Shown: positions 8,491 through 21,456, counted from the first letter of the stretch. The stretch is DNA of 64,000 nt from Glycomyces arizonensis DSM 44726 (GCF_000482705.1 NZ_AXWO01000001.1:434001-498000), one strand, 5' to 3'. Translations and numbers: made by a program. Notes: a model not told the origin generated them from the letters alone.

Positions 8491-9048
8491 TCAGTCCAGT
8501 GGACCGATGCGGTGGAGCAGCTCCGGCTCATGGCCGGATCCGAGTTCCCGCTCAGAGAACAGCACGTCCACCCCCATGGTCGCACCGTTCGCCTCGGCGA
8601 ACGACTCGAACAGGCGGATGGACGCTTTATTGTCCGGAGTCACTGTCGCTTCCACGAAGCGAACTCCTTGCGGGCGCAGGCGCTCGACCACGTGGTCGAG
8701 CATGCGCCGCGCCAAACCACGGCGACGGTGGTCCTGTCCGACCGCGACCTGCCACACGAAGTACGTGTCAGGCGCCTGCGGCCGCCGGTAACCGGTGATG
8801 AAGCCCGCCAGACGGTCGGCGTCGCGGGCGACGACGCTGGTGCCGGCGAAATCGCGGCACCACAGCAGGTAGGCATACCTGCTGTTGACGTCAAGGGCCC
8901 CCGCGTTCGCGGCGAGCTCCCACAGTCGCGGCCCGTCGTCGATGCGTGGCGCATCGAAGGTCAGTTCGGCTGACCCGCGGGCCTGGTTGCCTCGGACCTG
9001 GGTGTCTTGCCCGATATGGGCTGATTCACTTGCGTCACCGGGTGGCAT
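8491..9048 (-). CDS. ectA: L-2,4-diaminobutyrate N-gamma-acetyltransferase
   Basis: EctA acetylates 2,4-diaminobutyrate, the second step of ectoine synthesis. The 185-residue protein has a GNAT fold; the acetyl-CoA binding loop is DHRRRGLARRM and the substrate part FVEATVTPDNKASIRLFESFA is typical of EctA. The first 28 residues are a variable extension. The ATG lies 7 nt after a TACCCT -10 element with no Shine-Dalgarno sequence, which suggests a leaderless mRNA. Confidence 0.93.
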   Translation of the reverse strand: MPPGDASESAHIGQDTQVRGNQARGSAELTFDAPRIDDGPRLWELAANAGALDVNSRYAYLLWCRDFAGTSVVARDADRLAGFITGYRRPQAPDTYFVWQVAVGQDHRRRGLARRMLDHVVERLRPQGVRFVEATVTPDNKASIRLFESFAEANGATMGVDVLFSERELGSGHEPELLHRIGPLD

Positions 9049-9085
9049 GGGAACTAGGGTAGCAAAAAACGGGCCCGACTGTTAA
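9049..9085 (-). promoter_or_regulatory. predicted leaderless promoter of ectA
   Basis: On the minus strand TTAACA (9085-9080) and TACCCT (9061-9056) are separated by 18 nt, and the ectA ATG starts 7 nt after the -10 element. This fits the actinobacterial TANNNT-N7-ATG pattern of leaderless transcripts. It lies in the 75-bp gap after mazG, so the ect genes have their own promoter. Confidence 0.55.
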
Positions 9086-9123
9086 GCCCAGCCGAACGGT
9101 ATTGTGAAGCCAGACGCGCGGTG

Positions 9124-10059
9124 CTACTCCTCGATTCCCGCCTTCACGACCACGGCGCGCCTGAGGGCGAGCTCGGGATCGACCCCGGCGGCCCTGGCCG
9201 CGACCACCGCGGCGAGCAGGAACTCCCCCACGTCATCGGCGTCGACCTTCGCCCCGCCGGGCAGCTCGGGGAGGTCGAGCGGGGCCCCGGCGTCGGCGAA
9301 GCGATCGATGACCTTGGAGGCGAACGCCAGCGACGGCAGGCGGCGGGAGACGCCGTCGGCCGGGTGGTCACGGTGCGGCTTCTCGGCGGCCTTGGCGCTG
9401 TGCCAATGCTCATAGAGCTCGTCGGGGTCGGCGTCGCCCCACACGTGCGGGTGGCGGCGGATGATCTTGTCGACCACGGCCCCGGCGACGTCGTCGATGT
9501 CGAACTCGCCGCGCCCGGCCGCGAGCCGCGCGTGCAGGACCGGCTGGAACAGCAGGTCGCCGAGCTCCTCTTCGAGATCGGCCGCGTCGCCGTCGGCGAT
9601 CGCGTCGAGGACCTCGTAGGACTCCTCCATCAAAAACGGCGCCAGGCTCTCGTGCGTCTGCGAGCGGTGCCAGGGGCAGCCGCCCTCATCGGCGTGGAGC
9701 TGCTCGACGGCCGCCACGAGGTCCAGCAGCCTGGCCCCCGGCGGGTCCCACGAGCCGTAGACGACCTCCAGTTCGAGCTCCCCGCCCGCGACGTACTCGG
9801 CGAGGGCCTCGCGGAGCTCCTCGTCGCCGTCCTCGCCGACGATCCAGACGCCGCCTTCTTCGAGGAAGGCGGCGGCGTCGTCGACGAGCAGCACCTCGAT
9901 CCCGGCGTCGCGGACCGCCTCGACGGTGGGCGAGGAGTCGAACGCGGCGACGGCCTCGGCCTCGTGCAGGGCGTCCCAGGCCTCCACCGTGAGCAGGCCC
10001 GCGGGGATGCGCGGGGAGGTCAGGAGCCAGACGACAGTGCTCGCCTCTGCGGCGCTCAA
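9124..10059 (-). CDS. mazG: MazG-family nucleoside triphosphate pyrophosphohydrolase
   Basis: MazG hydrolyses (d)NTPs to NMPs and pyrophosphate, which cleans the nucleotide pool and tunes stress nucleotides. The MazG core is seen at about residues 105-230, with the metal-binding pattern EESYEVLDA (145 on) and EEELGDLLF (163 on). The N-terminal 100 residues look like the reduced methylase-like region of actinobacterial homologues. I place the start at TTG 10059, which overlaps the stop of the lipoprotein gene (TTGA) and gives 311 residues; a GGAG lies 11 nt upstream. Confidence 0.85.
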   Translation of the reverse strand: MSAAEASTVVWLLTSPRIPAGLLTVEAWDALHEAEAVAAFDSSPTVEAVRDAGIEVLLVDDAAAFLEEGGVWIVGEDGDEELREALAEYVAGGELELEVVYGSWDPPGARLLDLVAAVEQLHADEGGCPWHRSQTHESLAPFLMEESYEVLDAIADGDAADLEEELGDLLFQPVLHARLAAGRGEFDIDDVAGAVVDKIIRRHPHVWGDADPDELYEHWHSAKAAEKPHRDHPADGVSRRLPSLAFASKVIDRFADAGAPLDLPELPGGAKVDADDVGEFLLAAVVAARAAGVDPELALRRAVVVKAGIEE

Positions 10060-10646
10060 CGCTGCGGGATCTCCACGTCGAACAGGCCCTGGAGCTCCTC
10101 GGGCATGACGCTGAAGGCGTCGACGCCGTAGCGGGGGTTGACGCGGATGTCGTACTCCTCGATGTACCCGCCCAGGAGATCGGAGAAGCCCGCCGAGAAC
10201 TTCAGGTCGGCCTTGTTCTGGTCGGGGAGCTGCGCGAACTCGAAGCCGATCTCGCGCAGCTTGGCGAGCTCGGGCTCGGTGAGCTCCCTCGGCTCGGCGT
10301 CGGCGGCGATCGTGTTCAGGTACCCCTGCGCCGCGATGCAGCGCTCGTCGAGGTCGCTCACGGCCTGCCCGGTGTCGGGTTCGGGCAGGTCGAGGGCCCG
10401 GCCGAGCTCGTCGAACATCAGGCACAGGACCGCCTGCTCGCGGCTCGCGGCGTAGTCGATGTCGGCGGGCGCGGCGCCTTGGTCGAGGTAGGAGGTGACG
10501 GTGTCGTCGACGTAGCCGTCGAGCGAGGCCTCGGAGACCCGCTCCTCGCCGACGTACAGCGCGGCGCCCTGCACGTTGCTGCACGCCGTCAGCGCCGCCA
10601 CTCCGACTGCCGCCAGTCCGGCCAGTTTCAATGTGCGCACGGTCAT
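10056..10646 (-). CDS. SurA-N-terminal-like lipoprotein
   Basis: This 196-residue protein has a lipoprotein signal peptide with lipobox LTAC (cysteine at residue 22), so it should be anchored to the outer face of the membrane. The mature part opens with the GEERVSEASLDGYVDDTV segment of SurA-like chaperone N-domains. Related lipoproteins commonly lie between mfd and mazG in actinomycetes, as here. No peptidyl-prolyl isomerase domain follows. It is translationally coupled to mazG by a TTGA overlap. Confidence 0.75.
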   Translation of the reverse strand: MTVRTLKLAGLAAVGVAALTACSNVQGAALYVGEERVSEASLDGYVDDTVTSYLDQGAAPADIDYAASREQAVLCLMFDELGRALDLPEPDTGQAVSDLDERCIAAQGYLNTIAADAEPRELTEPELAKLREIGFEFAQLPDQNKADLKFSAGFSDLLGGYIEEYDIRVNPRYGVDAFSVMPEELQGLFDVEIPQR

Positions 10647-10736
10647 ACCCTTCCGCTCATGCGATTGCCTCTGTGAGGTTAGTCGCAGCGCGATGCCGGT
10701 CCCTATCCGGCCACCGGTTCGAGTGCCGCCGGGCGG

Positions 10737-11138
10737 TCAGCGCCTCGACTTCCGCTTGTCGTGGCGGTGGCGGAACATGCATCGCACGCCCGCCTGCAAC
10801 CGCACGGCGAAGACGAGGATCAGCAGGCCGAAGGCGACCAGCACGACGGCGGCGCCGCCCGTGGGCGCCTGGTCGATGAAGAACGCGAGCCCGGTGAAGA
10901 AGAGCGCGACGAGGCAGCACAGCAGGACGAACGACCAGAACCACCGTTCGAACCAGCGTGAGGTCCGGGACGATTCGAGGTAGGAGTTCAGCGAGTGCCG
11001 CGCGGCGAGGCCCCCGGCCGGATGAGGGACGGCGTTCTCTCCGCCGCGGAAATCGGCGCGGAGGTACCGCCGAGCCAGCCGCTGCCCGAACGCCTCGTCG
11101 GCGGCGCGAGGCCGCACTGCCCTGCCCTTCGCCATCAC
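10737..11138 (-). CDS. small two-helix membrane protein, unknown function
   Basis: This 133-residue protein has a basic N-terminal half of about 65 residues, two membrane helices (about 67-88 and 93-115) and a very basic C-terminus (HRHDKRKSRR). The start could be either of two adjacent ATG codons (11138 or 11135). It lies 28 bp after the mfd stop on the same strand and 90 bp before the lipoprotein gene, so it may be in their operon. I recognise no family. Confidence 0.6.
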   Translation of the reverse strand: MMAKGRAVRPRAADEAFGQRLARRYLRADFRGGENAVPHPAGGLAARHSLNSYLESSRTSRWFERWFWSFVLLCCLVALFFTGLAFFIDQAPTGGAAVVLVAFGLLILVFAVRLQAGVRCMFRHRHDKRKSRR

Positions 11139-11166
11139 TCCACGATGCCACGGCGCCGCCAGGCGC

Positions 11167-14757
<3,591 letters not shown>

Positions 14758-14874
14758 TCGGGGACTCCCAACCCGTGTTCTGGGCACGCGGACGGGCCGG
14801 TGCCGCGACTGGGAGAGGCGCGGAACCGGCAACCGGTCGAGTCTACCTCGCGCTCGGCGTCCGCTCTGCGGGCT

Positions 14875-15720
14875 TCATCGCCCGAGGAGGCTGCCCATGG
14901 CCGTGCCGTCGACGGAGCCGCCGAAGAGGAACTCCTGGACTTCGGGGAGGTTGTAGAACATGCCGAGGACGACGATGAAGGTGAGGACCGGCAGGAGGAT
15001 CCGGTTCTCGGCCTTGCCTCCGGCACGCAGGGCGATGTTGTTGGGCAGGCCGAGGTCGGCCCAGCGGCGCTTCTTGATCGGGATGGGGAACAGCAGGGGC
15101 GAGCCCATCTTGGTGATCATGTCGCCGAGGATGTGGATGAAGCAGCCGATGCCCATGGCGAGGCCGACGATCCAGTAGGAGCGGTCGGGCGGCAGCAGGC
15201 GGTACATGCCGTAGGCACCGGCGAGGGCGACGGCGGTGGTGACGATCCAGCCCTTCTTGTTCACCGCCGAGGGGAGCAGCCCGCGGACGGCGAGTCCGGT
15301 GAGGACGAACAGGACGGCGATGACCGCCGGTTTGCCGAAGTAGGCGCCGAGGTAGCCGACGCCGGTGCCGACGAGCGCGGCGTGGACGGCGGTGTGGGTG
15401 AAGGTCCGGTGCCCGTTCTTGCGTTTTTTGTCCTTTTTAGACTTGGTGAGCAGGTAGAACCAGTAGCACAGCCGCTCGACGCACTCGGCGAAGAACAGCG
15501 AGACGACGCCGAAGGAGCGGGCCACTGTGGACCCTCCCTTGTTCTCGGTGACCTTGCCCGCGCAGTCGATGTCGGGGTACAGGGAGGCGCCGGAGACGGC
15601 GATGGTGCCGACGATGAGTTCGGCTGAGGACTGGTCGATGTCGAACGCCAAGGAGGCGATGGCCGATCCGGCGAGCCAGAGGGCGGCTCCGGACATGGCG
15701 TGGGTGGGGCCCATGACCAT
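14875..15720 (-). CDS. YdjM-like membrane-bound metal-dependent hydrolase
   Basis: This 281-residue protein resembles the LexA-regulated YdjM family of membrane-embedded metal-dependent hydrolases. The metal-ligand histidines and aspartates are in GPTHAMSG, YPDIDCAG, NGHRTFTHT and FIHILGDMIT. At least five membrane segments are visible. The start at 15720 has GGAG 9 nt upstream and is preferred over an earlier ATG at 15738. The physiological substrate of the family is not known. Confidence 0.8.
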   Translation of the reverse strand: MVMGPTHAMSGAALWLAGSAIASLAFDIDQSSAELIVGTIAVSGASLYPDIDCAGKVTENKGGSTVARSFGVVSLFFAECVERLCYWFYLLTKSKKDKKRKNGHRTFTHTAVHAALVGTGVGYLGAYFGKPAVIAVLFVLTGLAVRGLLPSAVNKKGWIVTTAVALAGAYGMYRLLPPDRSYWIVGLAMGIGCFIHILGDMITKMGSPLLFPIPIKKRRWADLGLPNNIALRAGGKAENRILLPVLTFIVVLGMFYNLPEVQEFLFGGSVDGTAMGSLLGR

Positions 15721-15849
15721 GGTTGAGGTCTCCTTCAAACAGGGCGGTTCCGGGGGAGGACGATGCGACTATGCCATACCACCGCAAGGAGTGCGGTCAC
15801 GGCGGCGGGCGCATTCCCAATCTATGTCGATGGTGCGACACGCCCGCGA

Positions 15850-15861
15850 TAGGGTCAGAGG
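15850..15861 (+). promoter_or_regulatory. possible leaderless -10 element of the acetyltransferase gene
   Basis: TAGGGT (15850-15855) stands 6 nt before the GTG start at 15862, and no Shine-Dalgarno sequence is present. This matches a TANNNT -10 box of a leaderless transcript. The -35 position has no clear match. Confidence 0.35.
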
Positions 15862-16728
15862 GTGTTCAGCACCTCCCAGCTCGACGCCTACCTGGAGCGG
15901 ATCGGGCTCGCAAGGCCGAAGCGACTGACGGCGGACGCGCTGGCCCGGATCCACCGCGCGCACATCGACACCGTCCCGTACGAGAACCTCGAGATCCAGC
16001 TCGGGCGGCCGATCCGCCTGGAGAAGGGCGCGCTGTTCGAGAAGATCGTCGCCGGGCGGCGCGGCGGCTTCTGCTACGAGCAGAACCACACGCTGGCGCT
16101 GGCGCTGGAGGCCGTCGGCTTCGAGGTGCGCCGCGTCCTGGGCGGGGTCGCCCGCGCCGTCGAGGGCGACGGCAACTGGTTCAACCACCTGCCGCTGATC
16201 GTGCGCGCCGGGCGCGGGGAATACCTCGTGGACGCCGGCCTCGGCGTGGGCTTCCGCGACCCCCTGCCGCTGCGGGAGGGCAGCCACCGGGTGGGGGCGT
16301 TCAACTTCGGGCTGTGGCGCATCGACGACGACGCGGGTCTGTGGCGCTGCTCGATCGACCCGCGCGTGCAGGACCTCTCGTTCGACTTCGAGACGTCGGC
16401 CAGGTCCGTCGAGGAGTTCGCGCCGAAGTGCCGCGAGCTGTCGACCTCGCCGGACTCGCCGTTCGTCAAGACGCTGACCGTCCAGCGGCCGGGCTCGGCG
16501 GCGACGACGGTGCTGCGGGCGCGCACGCTCACCGTCTTCGATCCGACGCTCCCCGAAGGGAAGTCGGTGCACCTGGTCGAGGACCACGGCGAGTTCGCCG
16601 AGCTGCTCGGCGGCCGGTTCGGCCTGGCGTTGTCCGAAGAGGACATGGAAGTGCTGTGGGAGCGGGCCTGCGAGCAGCACGAGCGGCGACTCGCCGAGGA
16701 CGCGGAGAAGGCGCCCTCGGCGAGCTGA
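15862..16728 (+). CDS. nat: arylamine N-acetyltransferase
   Basis: NAT enzymes move an acetyl group from acetyl-CoA to aromatic amines or hydrazines through a Cys-His-Asp triad. The 288-residue length is typical. The catalytic cysteine lies in RGGFCYEQN (near residue 73), the histidine in WFNHLPLIV and the aspartate in LVDAGLGVGF. The gene is convergent with ppc, with only 13 bp between the stops. The mycobacterial nat operon genes are not nearby, so the substrate here is open. Confidence 0.93.
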   Translation: MFSTSQLDAYLERIGLARPKRLTADALARIHRAHIDTVPYENLEIQLGRPIRLEKGALFEKIVAGRRGGFCYEQNHTLALALEAVGFEVRRVLGGVARAVEGDGNWFNHLPLIVRAGRGEYLVDAGLGVGFRDPLPLREGSHRVGAFNFGLWRIDDDAGLWRCSIDPRVQDLSFDFETSARSVEEFAPKCRELSTSPDSPFVKTLTVQRPGSAATTVLRARTLTVFDPTLPEGKSVHLVEDHGEFAELLGGRFGLALSEEDMEVLWERACEQHERRLAEDAEKAPSAS

Positions 16729-16741
16729 GTGCCCTTGCGGC

Positions 16742-19498
16742 TCAGCCGGTGTTGCGCAGCCCGGCGGCGATGCCGTTGACGGTGATGAGCAGGGCCCGCT
16801 TGAGCTGCGGGTCCACGCCGCCTTCGGCGCCGCCCTCGGCGCGGTAGCGCTTGAGCAGCGAGACCTGCAGGTGGTGCAGCGGCGCCAGGTAGCGGTCGCG
16901 GACCTCCAGGGTGCGTGCGAGCTGCGGATTGGCGTCCAGGAGCCGCTCCTCGCCGGTGAGCGCGAGGATCTCGGCGACGGTGCGCGCGTGCTCGACCTTG
17001 ATGGCCTCGAAGACCGGATGCAGCTTCTCGGGGACGAGCGCCGCCACGTACTGCGCGGCGATGTCGAGATCGGTCTTCGCCAGCGTCATCTCCACATTCG
17101 AGATGAAGTTGGAGAAGAAGTGCCACTTGCCGTGCATCTCGGCGATCTCGTCGCCCAGTCCCGCCTCGCGAGCCGCGGCCAGGCCCGAGCCGACGCCGAA
17201 CCAGCCGGGCACGATCTGCCGCGACTGGGTCCAGCCGAACACCCACGGGATCGCCCGCAGGCCCTCCAGTCCCGCGCTCGTGTTGGGACGCTTGGAGGGA
17301 CGCGAGCCGATGTTGAGCGCGCCGAGCAGCTCGGTGGGGCTGACGGCCCAGAAGTAGTCCGACAGGCCCGGCATGGCGGTCAGCTCCCGGTAGGCGGCCT
17401 TGGCGGCCCCCGAGGTCTGCTCCATGACGTCGAACCAGCGGTGCAGCACGTCCGGCTGGTGCCTGGGCTCGGTGTGCAGCAGCGTCGCCTTCAGCGAGGC
17501 GGCCACGGTCAGCTCGAGGTTCTCGCGGGCCAGCGCCGGGAGCGTGTACTTGTCGGAGAGCACCTCGCCCTGCTCGGTGATCTTGATGGCGCCGTCGAGC
17601 GTGCCCGAGGGCTGGGCGAGGATGGCCTCGTGGGTGGGGCCGCCGCCGCGGCCGATGGTGCCGCCGCGGCCGTGGAACAGGCGCAGGCGCACGCCGTGCT
17701 TGGCGGCGACGTCCCGCAGCTGGCGCTGGGCGGCCTGGATGGACCACTGGCTCGTGGTGATCCCCGCGTCCTTGTTGGAGTCGGAGTAGCCGAGCATGAC
17801 CTCCTGGACGTCGCCGCGCGCGGCGACGATCGCCCGGTAGGCGGGCAGACTCAGCAGCCGGTCCATGAGGGCCTCGGCGCCCGCGAGCTCGCGGACCTCT
17901 TCGAGCAGCGGCACGAAGCCGACGTCGGCCCTGCCGCGGGCGACGTCGACCAGTCCGGCGTCGCGGGCGAGGATCGCCGGGGCGAGGACGTCGGCGGGCT
18001 CGTGGGTCATCGAGATGATGTAGGACTCCACGATGGACTCGCCGAACTCCTCCTGGGCGTCCTTGATGGCGCGGAAGACGCCGAAGGTCTTGCGGTTGGC
18101 CTCGGAGAGCGCGACGTCGGCGGGCGCGAGCGGGCGGTGGCCCGACAGTTCGCGCGCGAGCAGCTCGTCGCGCTCGGCGTCGGTCAGCTCGGCATAGGGC
18201 TTGTCGAGTTCCCCGGCGGTGTCGTACAGCTCGGCGAGGACCGCGTGGTGGGCCTCGGAGTGCTCGCGGACGTCCATCGTGGCCAGTTGCAGGCCGAAGG
18301 CGGCGACGGTGCGGATGACGCGGTCGAGGACGCCCTTGGCGGCGAGCTGGCCGCGGTGGCGGGCGAGCGAGTCGCGCATGACCTGGAGGTCGGCGATCAG
18401 CTCGCGCCCGTCGGCGTAGTCGATGCCCGGCCGGTGGGCCAGGCCCTTCGCGTGGCGGGTGCGGGTGTTGGCGAGCTTCGCCTCGATGGCGCGGGCCTTG
18501 AGCCGGTAGGGCTCCTCGGCGTGGATGCGCCGGTAGCGGGCCGGGATGTTGTCGAGCCGGTCGAGGTCGGCGGCCACCGAGTCGACGAGCTCCTGGGCGG
18601 CGGGGCGCACGGCCTGGGAGACCGACAGCTCGTTGATGAGTTCCGCGACGGCGCCTTCCGCGGCGGCGATGCCGTGCTCGTGCTGCATCAAGAGCACCTG
18701 TTTGGTGACCTCGGGGGTCACGAAGGGGTTGCCGTCCCGGTCGCCGCCGATCCAGGTGCCGAACTTGAGCGGGGCGGAGCCGGGCCGGGGCGATCCGCCG
18801 AGGTCGGTGAGGGTGGCGTTGAGGTCGGTCAGGACGCGGGCCGCGGCGTCGCGGTACAGGTCGGTGAGGTAGTAGATCGCGTTCCGGGCCTCGTCGGTGG
18901 GCTCGGGCCGCTCGACGCGCAGCTCGTCGGTCTGCCACAGCAGGTCGATGATCTCGGCGAGGCGCGAGTTGACGGCGTCGACGTCGGCCGAGCCGAGGAC
19001 GGCGCGCTCGGCGGTCTCGGCGTCGAGCAGGTCGGCGATGTTCCGCAGTTTGACGAGGATGGAGCGGCGCGCGGCCTCGGTGGGGTGGGCGGTGAAGACG
19101 GGCCGGACCTCGAGGCGGTCGGCGGCGGCGGCGATCTGGTCGGCCGGGATGTCCTCGGCGGTGATCTCGGCGCGGGCCTGCTCGAGCCAGCCGCCGTTCT
19201 CGGCGCGGGAGCGGCGCATGTCGCGGGCGCGGTGGACCTGCTCGGTGATGTTCGCGAGGTGGAAGTAGGTGGCGAACGCGCGCGCCAGGTCGACCTCTTC
19301 GGTGACGTCGAGCTTGGAGAGGCGGGCGGCGACGGCCGCGGGCTTGTCGCGGACCAGGCCGCGGACCTCCTCGACGAGTTCGAGCAGCTGCGGCCCCTCC
19401 TGGCGGACCAGCGCCTGGCCGAGGAGGTTGCCGAGGCGGCGTATGTCCCGGCGGAGCTGCTTGTCGTCTCCTTCGCCGGGCGTGTCGTAGTAGTCCAT
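16742..19498 (-). CDS. ppc: phosphoenolpyruvate carboxylase
   Basis: PEP carboxylase converts PEP and bicarbonate to oxaloacetate, refilling the TCA cycle and supplying aspartate, the precursor of ectoine and lysine. The 918 residues fit the bacterial family. Key motifs are TAHPTEA (catalytic His), GGDRDGNPFVTPEV, VMLGYSDSNKDAG, FHGRGGTIGRGGGP and the C-terminal glycine ending GLRNTG needed for activity. ATG 19498 has GGAG 7 nt upstream and is preferred to the longer frame starting at 19525. Confidence 0.96.
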   Translation of the reverse strand: MDYYDTPGEGDDKQLRRDIRRLGNLLGQALVRQEGPQLLELVEEVRGLVRDKPAAVAARLSKLDVTEEVDLARAFATYFHLANITEQVHRARDMRRSRAENGGWLEQARAEITAEDIPADQIAAAADRLEVRPVFTAHPTEAARRSILVKLRNIADLLDAETAERAVLGSADVDAVNSRLAEIIDLLWQTDELRVERPEPTDEARNAIYYLTDLYRDAAARVLTDLNATLTDLGGSPRPGSAPLKFGTWIGGDRDGNPFVTPEVTKQVLLMQHEHGIAAAEGAVAELINELSVSQAVRPAAQELVDSVAADLDRLDNIPARYRRIHAEEPYRLKARAIEAKLANTRTRHAKGLAHRPGIDYADGRELIADLQVMRDSLARHRGQLAAKGVLDRVIRTVAAFGLQLATMDVREHSEAHHAVLAELYDTAGELDKPYAELTDAERDELLARELSGHRPLAPADVALSEANRKTFGVFRAIKDAQEEFGESIVESYIISMTHEPADVLAPAILARDAGLVDVARGRADVGFVPLLEEVRELAGAEALMDRLLSLPAYRAIVAARGDVQEVMLGYSDSNKDAGITTSQWSIQAAQRQLRDVAAKHGVRLRLFHGRGGTIGRGGGPTHEAILAQPSGTLDGAIKITEQGEVLSDKYTLPALARENLELTVAASLKATLLHTEPRHQPDVLHRWFDVMEQTSGAAKAAYRELTAMPGLSDYFWAVSPTELLGALNIGSRPSKRPNTSAGLEGLRAIPWVFGWTQSRQIVPGWFGVGSGLAAAREAGLGDEIAEMHGKWHFFSNFISNVEMTLAKTDLDIAAQYVAALVPEKLHPVFEAIKVEHARTVAEILALTGEERLLDANPQLARTLEVRDRYLAPLHHLQVSLLKRYRAEGGAEGGVDPQLKRALLITVNGIAAGLRNTG

Positions 19499-19911
19499 GG
19501 AGTTCTCCGTAGGTGGGTTGGGCAAACCCCGGTCCTGGGGCCGCTCGCGCCGACGCCGATGTCCGCGGTCACTGCTGCACTACTGCCGATCGCACGGCTG
19601 CCGGGGCCGCGTCCGCGAGGCGGTCTCGCTCCCGATGACGACGCTTTCAGAGCCGTGGATAGGCACCCTCGGCGATGCTTGCGAGCCGTAAATCAGCGCT
19701 GCCAGCGTAACTTACCGGCGACGGTCGCGTCACTCGCTCGGCCCGCGATGCGGGACGGCCGCGGCATCGGCGCCGGTCGGGCCGCCGAGATCGTCCGCAC
19801 TCCCGCACAGCGGGTGAGGCGCGTGACGGAGCCGTGGAATACCCTGGTGCCACCACCGAACCGGCCGACAGTGCACAACCGCCCGAGCACTCGAAGGGAT
19901 CGCGACCAACG
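19499..19911. other. 413-bp divergent intergenic region between ppc and the APS kinase fusion
   Basis: No convincing gene is seen here; the frames that cross it are shadows of ppc or of the fusion gene. It must hold the promoters of both divergent genes. A TACCCT lies at about 19842-19847, 65 bp before the fusion start, but without a clear -35 partner. No hairpin terminator or operator-like repeat stands out. Confidence 0.4.
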
Positions 19912-21456
19912 ATGTCTGACTGGGTACTGCCCGACGAGGTCCTCGCCGAGGCGCCGAGCCACACTCCGCTGCCCCATGAACTGGCCGACCTCGAACTGCT
20001 GCTCTACGGCGCCTACGCCCCCCTCCGCGGCTTCATGAGCGAGGCCGAGGCCCGCCACGTCACGCGGACCGGCATGCTGAGCGACGGCACGGCCTGGCCG
20101 GTGCCGGTGACGCTCGACGTGCCCGTCGAACTCGCCGAGCAGCTCGACAACCCCGACCGCAAGCGCCGGGTGCTGCGCATCACCGACCCCGAGGGCGCGC
20201 CGGTGGCGGCCGTCGAGTGCCACTCGCTCGACCCGCTCGGGCCCGACATCGTCCGCGTCGGCGGGCCGGTCCGGCGCATCGCCGACGCCGCCCACGGCGT
20301 GTTCATCGGCCTGCGGGCCACCCCCGAGCAGGCGAAGACCACCTACACGAAGTCGCGGGTGCTGGCGCTGGTCGCCGACCGGCCGCTGCACCGCCCGCAG
20401 CTCGCGCAGCTGGTCCGCGCCGCCCACAACCTCGCCGCGCACGTCCTGGTCATGATCCCCACCGGCGACGAGATCAACGGCGACACCGCGCTCAGGCTGC
20501 CGACGGCGGCGCTGGTGCGCAGCGTCCTGGCGGCCAAGGACCGGCTGCCGACCGCGACGGTGCTGACGGTGCCGCTGTCCAAGCGCGGCGACCGCCTCCG
20601 CGACGGCCTGCTGACCGCGAAGGTCGCCGCCGCCTACGGGGCCACGCACATCATGACCGGCCCCGACGGGCTCGGCGGCGGCGACGGCGTCCGCTCGATG
20701 GTGCCGCGCGAGCTGGCCTACGACACGCGCGACGGCCAGTGGCGGCCGGTCGAGGACATCGAGCCGCCGTTCCGGCGCGCGGCGATGAGCGACGCCGAGA
20801 TCGCCGACATGCTCGACCGCGGCTTCGGGCTGCCGGAGTGGCACACGCCGCCCAGCGTCGCCGCCGAGCTGCGCAAGGCCCGCCCGCCAAGGCGCCAGCG
20901 GGGCCTGGTGCTGTTCTTCACCGGGCTGTCGGGCTCGGGCAAGTCGACGATCTCGCGCGGGGTCTACGAGGCGCTCCTGGAGGAGGGCACGCGCACCGTC
21001 TCGCTGTTCGACGGCGACGTGGTGCGGCGCGTGCTCTCGGCCGGGCTCGGCTTCTCCAAGGCCGACCGGTCGATGAACATCCGGCGCATCGGCTACGTGG
21101 CCTCCGAGGTGGCGCGCCACGGCGGCATCGGGATGGCCGCGCCGATCGCGCCCTACGAGGCCGACCGGGCCGAGGCCAAGCGCATGGCCGAGGCCGCGGG
21201 GGCCGACTTCGTGCTCGTCCACGTCGCGACGCCGCTGGAGGTGTGCGAGGCGCGGGACCGCAAGGGCCTGTACGCCAAGGCCCGGGCCGGGCAGATCCCC
21301 GAGTTCACCGGGATCTCCGACCCGTACGAGGAGCCGCCGAACGCCGAGCTGACGATCGACACGAGCGACATCACCGTCGGCGAGGCCGTGGAGCAGGTCA
21401 TCGAATACCTCTCCGACGGCGGCTGGCTGGAGCCGATCGGCCTCAAGATCGCCTGA
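19912..21456 (+). CDS. degenerate ATP-sulfurylase domain fused to APS kinase
   Basis: The 514-residue protein joins an N-terminal sulfate-adenylyltransferase-like part (1-325) to a C-terminal adenylylsulfate kinase (330-514). The kinase looks intact: P-loop GLSGSGKST (338-346), DGD (367-369) and FSKADRSMNIRRIGYVA; it should make PAPS from APS and ATP. In the N-terminal part the catalytic QxRNPxHxxH motif is replaced by VADRPLHRPQ (154-163) and GRDHAG by GPDGLGG (250-256), so sulfurylase activity is doubtful. No cysD, cysN or cysH is nearby. ATG 19912 is chosen over an in-frame codon at 19834, with AAGGGA upstream. Confidence 0.85.
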   Translation: MSDWVLPDEVLAEAPSHTPLPHELADLELLLYGAYAPLRGFMSEAEARHVTRTGMLSDGTAWPVPVTLDVPVELAEQLDNPDRKRRVLRITDPEGAPVAAVECHSLDPLGPDIVRVGGPVRRIADAAHGVFIGLRATPEQAKTTYTKSRVLALVADRPLHRPQLAQLVRAAHNLAAHVLVMIPTGDEINGDTALRLPTAALVRSVLAAKDRLPTATVLTVPLSKRGDRLRDGLLTAKVAAAYGATHIMTGPDGLGGGDGVRSMVPRELAYDTRDGQWRPVEDIEPPFRRAAMSDAEIADMLDRGFGLPEWHTPPSVAAELRKARPPRRQRGLVLFFTGLSGSGKSTISRGVYEALLEEGTRTVSLFDGDVVRRVLSAGLGFSKADRSMNIRRIGYVASEVARHGGIGMAAPIAPYEADRAEAKRMAEAAGADFVLVHVATPLEVCEARDRKGLYAKARAGQIPEFTGISDPYEEPPNAELTIDTSDITVGEAVEQVIEYLSDGGWLEPIGLKIA

